From the NCBI RefSeq assembly GCF_049257235.1, contig NZ_JBMMUF010000005.1:62001-126000 (forward strand): a DNA stretch of 64,000 nucleotides, in the 5' to 3' direction. This stretch comes from Pseudoalteromonas sp049257235. Lineage in GTDB: Bacteria > Pseudomonadota > Gammaproteobacteria > Enterobacterales > Alteromonadaceae. Position 1 is the stretch's first letter. Each line of letters opens with the position of its first letter. Under the pieces are notes generated by a model. It made no database searches, had not been told where the DNA came from, and worked only from the letters and a program-made list of their open reading frames with translations. Positions 26,372-33,388 of this stretch are shown here, in pieces. The position numbers were made by a program, and so were the translations under genes.

Positions 26372-27250
26372 GTGGCGAAAATAATGCTGTCTGGCGCAAC
26401 AGGTCTACTTGGCCGTGCAATTTTTGCAAACCTAGGCACACATCACGACATCATTGGCTTGGGCTTTTCAAGAGCGCAGCCTCCCATTATTAAAGCTGAT
26501 TTGCTTAATGAAAAAGAAGTATTCGAGCTATTTGACACCCACCGTCCAGACTTCTTTATTCACAGTGCCGCCGAACGCAATCCAGACAAGTTTGATGATG
26601 ACCCCGAACAAGCCATTGAGTTAAATTGCGCTGTGACCGAATGTATCGCCAAATGCTGTGCACAATATCAGTGCAAACTCATTTTCATTAGCACCGATTA
26701 TGTCTTTGATGGCCGCACTGCGCCTTATGATGAAGCCGCCATCCCTAATCCCTTAAATTTATACGGTGAGTCCAAAGCTCGCACAGAAAGCCTGTTGCAA
26801 ACCCTCTACCCTAGTGCTGCTATCGTGCGTATACCTGTGCTTTATGGTCAAGTCGGTCATCTAGGAGAGTCTGCGGTTACAGTAATTGCCAAGCAATTAC
26901 TTCACGGCGTCACAGAGTTTGATGATGATGCCCTGCGGTTTCCTACTGATACCAAAGACATTGCACTAGTTATAGATCAGGCCATTAATCATTTCGGCCA
27001 ATCAATGCGAGGGATCTACCATGTCAGCGCCAAACAAAAAATGACCAAGCTTGATATGGCGAAAATCATGGCGGAAATCATGGGTATTGACACTAACGCC
27101 CTCAGCGGGGCGCCATTTAATCCTAATGCCGCACCAAGACCAAAAGACTGCCAACTAAAAGATACTAAGCTCATGACACAGGGTATTGAGATAAATACAG
27201 ATTTTAAAGACGCCATTGCAGATATTCTGGCGCCCCATTTATCGCAATAA
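26372..27250 (+). CDS. RmlD-like NAD(P)-dependent sugar-nucleotide reductase
   Basis: 292 residues from the GTG at 26372, chosen because GGAGA lies 8 nt upstream and the Rossmann motif begins at once (KIMLSGATGLLGRAIF). Extended short-chain dehydrogenase features are the TGxxGxxG-type loop, ISTDYVFDGR and the catalytic Y-x3-K in YGESKAR. The family covers dTDP-4-dehydrorhamnose reductase and the MAT2B subunit of methionine adenosyltransferase. No rml genes are nearby, so a role in rhamnose synthesis is doubtful and the substrate is unknown. Confidence 0.85.
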   Translation: MAKIMLSGATGLLGRAIFANLGTHHDIIGLGFSRAQPPIIKADLLNEKEVFELFDTHRPDFFIHSAAERNPDKFDDDPEQAIELNCAVTECIAKCCAQYQCKLIFISTDYVFDGRTAPYDEAAIPNPLNLYGESKARTESLLQTLYPSAAIVRIPVLYGQVGHLGESAVTVIAKQLLHGVTEFDDDALRFPTDTKDIALVIDQAINHFGQSMRGIYHVSAKQKMTKLDMAKIMAEIMGIDTNALSGAPFNPNAAPRPKDCQLKDTKLMTQGIEINTDFKDAIADILAPHLSQ

Positions 27251-27363
27251 GTTGTAGTTCGTGCACAGGCTTCGTTTAATGGCATGTACATGCTTGGCCA
27301 TAACTGAGCATGTACAAGACTTAAAATAACAAGCAACCTTCAGGTAAAACAAAAGGTAACACC

Positions 27364-28902
27364 ATGTTTGCAACCCAATTAAAAGCGCTCGCACTGTCTT
27401 TGAGCGTCGTGATGACACCGCCAGTACTCGCACAAGTAGACCAATTTGATGCATCACAACACAATCGCCAAATTGAAATTGATAGCTCAGTTACTACTGA
27501 ACACAAAGCTCGCATCAATGGTGAGCGCATTTCTTACACTGCGCAAACAGGTACTCAACCGGTTTGGAATGACAACGGCGACGCTGTTGCAACCCTGCAT
27601 TACACATACTACAAACGCAGTGGTGTCGATGACGATACCAAACGTCCACTGCTCATTTCGTTTAACGGTGGTCCAGGCTCAGCATCCGTGTGGATGCACC
27701 TTGCCTATACCGGTCCTAAAGTACTTAAGATAGATGATGAGGGTTATCCGGTGCAGCCATACGGAGTAAAAGAAAACCCTTACTCTGTATTGGACGTAGC
27801 AGATATTGTTTATGTAAACCCTGTAAATACCGGTTACTCTCGCGTGCTGCCGGGTAAAGACGGTAAAATGCCAAGCCGTGACCAACAAAAAGACATGTTT
27901 TTTGGGGTTAACGCTGATATCAAATATCTAGCCGAGTGGCTCAATACATTTGTAAGCCGTCACAATCGTTGGCGCTCACCTAAATTCCTTATCGGTGAAA
28001 GCTATGGTACAACGCGCGTTTCAGGTCTGGCTTTAGAGCTACAAAACAGCCAGTGGATGTATCTCAATGGTGTGGTGTTGGTATCGCCAACGGAAATCGG
28101 TATTAAACGTGAAGGGCCTGTTGAAGCCGCCAACCGCTTACCTTACTTTGCCGCCACTGCGTGGTATCACAAGGCACTGGATAGCGAACTACAAGCACTC
28201 GATTTGGATGAATTACTTCCTCAAGTTGAAGATTTCACCGTTAATGAACTGATCCCAGCTATCGCTAAAGGTGGCTTTATTAGTGAACAAGAAAAGCGCG
28301 ATATCGTAGCAAAAATGGCACGCTATGCGGGTGTCTCAGAGCGTTATGTTGAGAGTAACAATTTAGACATCCCAGCGAGCTCGTTCTGGAAAGAGTTGTT
28401 GCGTGACAGAGGCCAAACTGTGGGGCGCTTAGACTCACGTTATTTGGGTATCGATAAGCGCGAAGCAGGTGATCGTCCTGACTATTGGGCAGAGCTTACC
28501 TCGTGGTTACACTCATTCACCCCTGCTATCAATTATTACCTACGTGAAGAGCTTAACTACGTCACTGACGTAAAATATAACATGTTTGGCTCTGTGCACC
28601 CATGGGATCGCAGCAATAACAACACAGGCGAAAACCTGCGTCTTGCAATGGCACAAAACCCGTATTTAAAAGTGCTGGTTCAAGCCGGTTACTTTGACGG
28701 TGCGACCAACTACTTTGATGCCAAATACACCATGTGGCAGCTTGACCCAAGCGGTAAGATGAAATCGCGTTTGAGCTTCAAAGGATATCGTAGTGGTCAC
28801 ATGATGTACCTACGCCGTGCCGATTTAGAGGCATCAAACAATGATTTACGTGACTTCATCATCAATGCGCTACCAAAAGAAGGTCAAGCCGCGAAGTATT
28901 AG
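27364..28902 (+). CDS. Secreted S10 family serine carboxypeptidase
   Basis: 512 residues with a signal peptide (about 1-24, ending VLAQ). The S10 oxyanion motif is FNGGPGSASVWMHL, the nucleophile serine is in IGESYGTTR, and the late Asp and His regions are visible in QAGYFDGATNYFDA and RSGHMMYLRR. It should remove C-terminal residues from peptides in the periplasm or medium. S10 peptidases are best known from eukaryotes but occur in many marine Gammaproteobacteria. A long stem structure follows the stop codon. Confidence 0.93.
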   Translation: MFATQLKALALSLSVVMTPPVLAQVDQFDASQHNRQIEIDSSVTTEHKARINGERISYTAQTGTQPVWNDNGDAVATLHYTYYKRSGVDDDTKRPLLISFNGGPGSASVWMHLAYTGPKVLKIDDEGYPVQPYGVKENPYSVLDVADIVYVNPVNTGYSRVLPGKDGKMPSRDQQKDMFFGVNADIKYLAEWLNTFVSRHNRWRSPKFLIGESYGTTRVSGLALELQNSQWMYLNGVVLVSPTEIGIKREGPVEAANRLPYFAATAWYHKALDSELQALDLDELLPQVEDFTVNELIPAIAKGGFISEQEKRDIVAKMARYAGVSERYVESNNLDIPASSFWKELLRDRGQTVGRLDSRYLGIDKREAGDRPDYWAELTSWLHSFTPAINYYLREELNYVTDVKYNMFGSVHPWDRSNNNTGENLRLAMAQNPYLKVLVQAGYFDGATNYFDAKYTMWQLDPSGKMKSRLSFKGYRSGHMMYLRRADLEASNNDLRDFIINALPKEGQAAKY

Positions 28903-28907
28903 GACAA

Positions 28908-29031
28908 GTTGAACTTTGCTGTGTGTTTTTACAACTGTCATTGGGGTGTGTTAGCAAGCCTGCGCCGCGTAGTCATGCTATGTAGTCAAGTGATAACCCA
29001 GCGCCCCCAATGGCGAAGTTCAAAGCTCAAC
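28908..29031. repeat. Long imperfect inverted repeat / structured element
   Basis: Outer arms GTTGAACTTTG (28908-28918) and CAAAGCTCAAC (29021-29031) pair at 10 of 11 positions. Inner arms CATTGGGG (28939-28946) and CCCCAATG (29005-29012) pair perfectly. The 58-nt centre contains GTAGTC twice. It may be a small palindromic mobile element or a structured 3' UTR. Confidence 0.55.
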
Positions 29032-29074
29032 CAAAGATCGACACGCACTAGTTAAGGCAAAGCACCGCAAAGAT

Positions 29075-29103
29075 AAAACACCACAGCAACGCTGTGGTGT
29101 TTT
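29075..29103 (+). terminator. Intrinsic terminator, 13-bp perfect stem
   Basis: AAAACACCACAGC / GCTGTGGTGTTTT with an AAC loop, followed by GCTTTAT. Symmetric A and T ends would allow use in both directions. It ends the S10 peptidase transcript about 170 bp after the stop. Confidence 0.85.
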
Positions 29104-29214
29104 GCTTTATATCGCATAGCTGTGGATTTTTTCTTTTACACAAAAGCATTTATACTCTCCAATACATGGGATTGAAGTGCATAATGCGTTTTTTACTATC
29201 ATGACAGGATACCG

Positions 29215-29751
29215 ATGAGCGAACAATTTAAGCTGTTTTTTGCCCACCTTGATGATAACCAAGATCAAGAGACTGCAAGCCAAGCGCTACAACAAAAACT
29301 CAAACTCAGCGATAAGCAAATTAATGCTTTTTTTGCCGGGCAGTCTATTTTCCCCGCGAGTACGCAGGATAAGGCACTCAAACAAGCTAAAGTACTGGCC
29401 AATCTGGGCATTCGCTGTCGGTTAAAGCGCCTAAGCTCAGCATCATCCGCACCGGTTAATAATAAGCGCGACGAACAAATCATGGCCGCGCTTGATTACA
29501 TCACTAGCAGCTTAATCCGTATTGAAGAGCGCTTGGATGATATGGACCACAGATTCAGCGAGCAGCTGCATCAAAGCGCGGATGACCTCAACGATGATCT
29601 GGCTTTAGATTTAAACCTTGACGAAGAGTCAACTGACGACATCAAGCCCATATATAAACGCTGGCCCATGCTGGTAATGGTGCTGTTAATTGTATTGTTG
29701 CTAAGCACTTTGGCGCTGCAATTTTTTTACCCTGACTTACTTCCCTTTTAG
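29215..29751 (+). CDS. Unknown protein with C-terminal membrane anchor
   Basis: 178 residues; I do not recognise a named family. Residues about 1-75 form a compact soluble module (LKLSDKQINAFFAGQSIF, then QAKVLANLGIRCRLKRL) that resembles short modules found at the N-terminus of some gammaproteobacterial membrane proteins. A helical stretch with coiled-coil character follows (about 85-120), then an acidic linker (LALDLNLDEESTDD). A single membrane helix (about 150-170) lies near the C-terminus, so most of it would face the cytoplasm. It lies 11 bp upstream of fau and is probably co-transcribed. Confidence 0.6.
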   Translation: MSEQFKLFFAHLDDNQDQETASQALQQKLKLSDKQINAFFAGQSIFPASTQDKALKQAKVLANLGIRCRLKRLSSASSAPVNNKRDEQIMAALDYITSSLIRIEERLDDMDHRFSEQLHQSADDLNDDLALDLNLDEESTDDIKPIYKRWPMLVMVLLIVLLLSTLALQFFYPDLLPF

Positions 29752-29762
29752 ATGTAATACCC

Positions 29763-30362
29763 ATGCAGTTAGATAGCCAACGTGTTGACATTCGCAAGAG
29801 AATGCGGAGTTTGCGTAAAAACTTGTCACAAACAGAGCAAAAAAGTGCGGCTAACGCGCTCAATATTAATATTTCTCAAGTTATAAAAGTTAAAAAAGCC
29901 ACCAAAATTGGCGGCTATTTAAGTAATGATGGCGAGCCTGATTTAAGCCCAGCTTTTGAGAATATATGGGGGCAAAAAGGCCGCACATACTTACCCATAA
30001 TCCACCCTTTTTCTGGGGTGCATTTGCTCTTTCAGCACTATGAAAAAAACTCACCCATGAAGGCAAACCGCTATGCTATCTTGGAGCCCGTATTGAATTG
30101 CAGTCATATATGTCCAGTTGCGGAGTTAGATTATATCCTCACGCCATTGGTCGCATTTGATAGCCAGGGAAACAGGTTAGGTATGGGTGGCGGTTTTTAT
30201 GACCGAACTTTTGCACAGATACCTGATGACAAAGTGAAAAAACCGATACTGATAGGTGTTGCACATCAGTGTCAGGAAGTAGACACTTTACCTATTGCCA
30301 GTTGGGACGTGCCACTAGATTACATCATCACGCCCGAGAGAATTTATTGCACCACGCGGTAG
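29763..30362 (+). CDS. fau: 5-formyltetrahydrofolate cyclo-ligase
   Basis: 199 residues. The N-terminal RKRMRSLRKNLS and the ATP/folate site FDSQGNRLGMGGGFYDRTF are diagnostic. It converts 5-formyl-THF to 5,10-methenyl-THF with ATP. No clear ribosome site precedes the ATG. In enterobacteria the 6S RNA gene lies just upstream of fau; here only 11 bp separate it from the upstream gene, so 6S RNA is elsewhere. The rpiA-serA pair that follows is the same neighbourhood as in E. coli, in a changed order. Confidence 0.95.
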   Translation: MQLDSQRVDIRKRMRSLRKNLSQTEQKSAANALNINISQVIKVKKATKIGGYLSNDGEPDLSPAFENIWGQKGRTYLPIIHPFSGVHLLFQHYEKNSPMKANRYAILEPVLNCSHICPVAELDYILTPLVAFDSQGNRLGMGGGFYDRTFAQIPDDKVKKPILIGVAHQCQEVDTLPIASWDVPLDYIITPERIYCTTR

Positions 30363-30417
30363 TGATACAATAAAACGCATTAAAACCCCTAGCTATTAAC
30401 TCATTTGCGAGCGCAAC

Positions 30418-31071
30418 ATGACTCAAGACGAAATGAAAAAAGCGGCCGCTTGGGCTGCACTGGAATACGTAAAAAAAGACACCATCGTTGGTGTAGGCAC
30501 TGGTTCTACAGTGAATCACTTCATTGATGCGTTAGCGACAATGAAAGACGATATTCGCGGTGCGGTATCAAGCTCTCAAGCTTCAACAGAGCGCCTAAAA
30601 GCCCTAGGCATTGAAGTATTTGAACTTAATGATGTGGACGCATTAGACATTTATGTTGATGGCGCAGATGAAATTAACGCCAACAACGAAATGATCAAAG
30701 GCGGCGGTGCTGCACTGACTCGAGAAAAAATTGTTGCAGCGGTAGCCAAGCAGTTTATCTGTATTGTTGATAACACCAAGCTGGTAGAAACGTTGGGCGA
30801 TTTCCCGCTTCCTGTTGAAGTGATCCCAATGGCGCGCAGCTACGTTGCCCGCGAGATTGTAAAACTCGGTGGTGATCCGGTATACCGACAAGGTGTGGTA
30901 ACAGATAACGGCAATGTGATTTTAGACGTGCACAACCTGCATATTGTTGATGCAAAGTCGCTTGAAGAAACTTTAAATCAGGTAGTTGGTGTTGTTACCA
31001 ACGGCCTATTCGCCCACCGTGGCGCTGATACTGTGATCATCGGCACACCGGAGGGCCCAACTACACGTTAG
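30418..31071 (+). CDS. rpiA: Ribose-5-phosphate isomerase A
   Basis: 217 residues. Motifs GVGTGSTVNHFIDAL, DGADEIN and KGGGAALTREKIVA give the substrate pocket and catalytic acid. It interconverts ribose-5-phosphate and ribulose-5-phosphate in the pentose phosphate pathway. It starts 55 bp after fau and is followed 12 bp later by serA. Confidence 0.97.
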   Translation: MTQDEMKKAAAWAALEYVKKDTIVGVGTGSTVNHFIDALATMKDDIRGAVSSSQASTERLKALGIEVFELNDVDALDIYVDGADEINANNEMIKGGGAALTREKIVAAVAKQFICIVDNTKLVETLGDFPLPVEVIPMARSYVAREIVKLGGDPVYRQGVVTDNGNVILDVHNLHIVDAKSLEETLNQVVGVVTNGLFAHRGADTVIIGTPEGPTTR

Positions 31072-31083
31072 AGGAATGAGTAA

Positions 31084-32313
31084 ATGAGTAAGGTATCGTT
31101 AGCAAAGGATAAAATTAAGATTCTCTTGCTGGAAGGCGTACACCAAAGCGCGGTAGAAACCCTAAAACGCAATGGTTACAGTAATATAGACTACGTCAAA
31201 ACGTCCTTACCTGAAGATGAACTCATCGAACGTATCAGTGATGCTCACATTGTGGGCATCCGCTCTCGTACACAACTTACCGAAGACGTGCTCGACGCAG
31301 CTCAAAAGCTCATTGCCGTTGGCTGTTTTTGCATTGGTACTAACCAAGTTGACTTAGACGCAGCAAAACGCCGTGGTATTGCGGTATTCAACGCCCCATT
31401 TTCAAACACGCGCTCAGTTGCCGAGCTAGTATTGGGTGAAATTCTATTGCTGTTACGCGGTATTCCACTGCGCAACGCGATGTGTCACCGTGGTCAATGG
31501 CTTAAAACCGCAGAGGGCTCGTTTGAAGCACGAGGTAAAAAACTGGGTATCATCGGATACGGCCACATTGGTACGCAACTAGGTATCATGGCGGAAAACA
31601 TCGGTATGACCGTACAGTATTATGATATCGAAGATAAGTTGTCATTAGGTAATGCGCAGCAAGTTCAAAACCTTACTCAACTGTTACAAACGTCAGACGT
31701 AGTCAGCTTGCACGTTCCTGAGACGCCGCAAACAAAAAACTTAATTGGTACTGCTGAATTATCAGTAATGAAAAAAGGCAGCATCCTGATCAATGCATCA
31801 CGTGGCACCGTGGTGGATATCGATGCGCTGGCTGAGGCATTGCAAGACAAAACACTTTCTGGCGCTGCTATCGACGTATTCCCTGTAGAACCTAAGTCTA
31901 ATGATGAAGAGTTCGTTTCACCACTGCGCGAATTTGATAACGTGATTTTAACGCCGCACGTTGGTGGTTCAACTCAAGAAGCACAAGAAAGCATTGGTGT
32001 TGAAGTCGCAGGTAAGATGGCCAAATACTCAGACAATGGCTCGACTATGACGGCCGTGAACTTCCCAGAAGTGGCATTACCAGAGTTGGCCGAGCGCAGC
32101 CGCTTGTTACACATCCACCACAACCGCCCAGGGGTACTCACGCAAATAAACCAAGCGTTTGCCCAGCACGGTATCAATATCGCCGCGCAGTATCTACAAA
32201 CCGATGAAAGCATAGGTTATGTGGTTATTGATGTCGACAGTGACCACTCAGAAGTCGCGCTCAAAGAGCTTAGCGCTGTAGATGGCACTATCCGCGCGCG
32301 AATCTTGCACTAA
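31084..32313 (+). CDS. serA: D-3-phosphoglycerate dehydrogenase
   Basis: 409 residues, the length of E. coli SerA. The NAD-binding loop is GIIGYGHIGTQLG (about 155-167). The catalytic Arg, Glu and His are in INASRGTVVD, DVFPVEP and LTPHVGGSTQEA. A C-terminal ACT domain (about 335-409, HIHHNRPGVLTQIN) gives serine feedback inhibition. It starts serine synthesis; serB (phosphoserine phosphatase) is 10 kb away. A strong terminator follows. Confidence 0.97.
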   Translation: MSKVSLAKDKIKILLLEGVHQSAVETLKRNGYSNIDYVKTSLPEDELIERISDAHIVGIRSRTQLTEDVLDAAQKLIAVGCFCIGTNQVDLDAAKRRGIAVFNAPFSNTRSVAELVLGEILLLLRGIPLRNAMCHRGQWLKTAEGSFEARGKKLGIIGYGHIGTQLGIMAENIGMTVQYYDIEDKLSLGNAQQVQNLTQLLQTSDVVSLHVPETPQTKNLIGTAELSVMKKGSILINASRGTVVDIDALAEALQDKTLSGAAIDVFPVEPKSNDEEFVSPLREFDNVILTPHVGGSTQEAQESIGVEVAGKMAKYSDNGSTMTAVNFPEVALPELAERSRLLHIHHNRPGVLTQINQAFAQHGINIAAQYLQTDESIGYVVIDVDSDHSEVALKELSAVDGTIRARILH

Positions 32314-32330
32314 CACAATAATTTTTAAAT

Positions 32331-32358
32331 AAAAAGCTCAGCATTAGCTGAGCTTTTT
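32331..32358 (+). terminator. Intrinsic terminator after serA
   Basis: Perfect 12-bp stem AAAAAGCTCAGC / GCTGAGCTTTTT with an ATTA loop. Confidence 0.9.
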
Positions 32359-32414
32359 ATTTATCACTGTCGTCACCACGAATCGAGAGCAACGGGTATT
32401 ATTGCCAATGGGTA

Positions 32415-33257
32415 TTACACGTTAAAGTCGGCGGCGCTATGTCTTTCTTTGACTTGCTCGCTTTGTTCACCCCACGTTTTATTTACACGCTTACCCCGAC
32501 TTACTGCTGGACGCTTATCAATTTTTTGTGCCCAAGCGATAACATGTTTGTACTCATGCACAGACAAAAATTCAGCGGCATCATATGCACGCCCAAGTAC
32601 TAAAGCTCCGTACCAAGGCCAAATAGCAATATCTGCGATAGAGTACTCATTACCTGCCATGTACTCATTTTGAGCGAGGTGTTTATCAAGCACGTCTAAT
32701 TGGCGTTTCACCTCCATCGTGAAACGGTTTATAGGATATTCCATTGGCTCAGGAGCATAGGCGTAGAAATGACCAAAACCTCCACCCAAGTATGGCGCAC
32801 TGCCCATTTGCCAGAACAACCAATTCATACACTCGGTTTTGCTAGCATGATCTTTTGGCACCAAGGTTTCAAACTTGTTCGCCAAATAAAGTAATATCGA
32901 GCCTGATTCAAACACCCGTGTTGAGGGCGTTGTGGAGGTATCCACTAAGGCTGGAATTTTAGAGTTCGGATTAATAGCAACAAAGTCAGAGCCAAATTGT
33001 CCGCCCTCACTAATATCAATAAAAAATGCATCGTACTGTGCACCCTGTATTCCTTGCTCTAAGAGCTCTTCAAACATAATAGTGACTTTTTGACCGTTGG
33101 GAGTGCCCATAGAATAAAGCTGAAATGGGTGCCTTCCTGTGGGCAGCTGTTGCTCAAACGTTGCACCAGCTGTTGGTTTATTAAGGCTTGCCCACTTGCC
33201 GCCATTTTCACTATCAAACTGCCACACTTTAGGTGGTGTGTAGGTTGCTGTACTCAT
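32415..33257 (-). CDS. YghU-like glutathione transferase
   Basis: 280 residues. A ~45-residue N-terminal extension with YTPPKVWQF precedes a thioredoxin-like domain (HPFQLYSMGTPNGQKVTIMFEEL) and an alpha-helical GST domain. The segments NPNSKIPALVD and ESGSILLYLA form the glutathione site. Length and extension match the YghU/YfcG (Nu-class) disulfide-bond reductases that bind two glutathiones. It stands alone between the serA terminator and the divergent hybrid-kinase gene region. Confidence 0.92.
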   Translation of the reverse strand: MSTATYTPPKVWQFDSENGGKWASLNKPTAGATFEQQLPTGRHPFQLYSMGTPNGQKVTIMFEELLEQGIQGAQYDAFFIDISEGGQFGSDFVAINPNSKIPALVDTSTTPSTRVFESGSILLYLANKFETLVPKDHASKTECMNWLFWQMGSAPYLGGGFGHFYAYAPEPMEYPINRFTMEVKRQLDVLDKHLAQNEYMAGNEYSIADIAIWPWYGALVLGRAYDAAEFLSVHEYKHVIAWAQKIDKRPAVSRGKRVNKTWGEQSEQVKERHSAADFNV

Positions 33258-33388
33258 CAGTGCTCCTTCGCATTTGTGTGCATCACGTTCGTATAGACCT
33301 ATGGTCGGAACATAAAATTACAAGTCATCAGCGCAAAAACCTCTGCGAACGTGATTACAGTGCGCGTGATAACGCGCTCGATGGTATG

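Larger units (their letters stand above)
28903..29214. other. Intergenic region after the S10 peptidase
   Basis: 312 bases without a gene. They contain the long imperfect inverted repeat at 28908-29031 and an unusually perfect terminator at 29075-29103. The remaining ~110 bp must hold the promoter of the 29215 gene. Confidence 0.6.
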
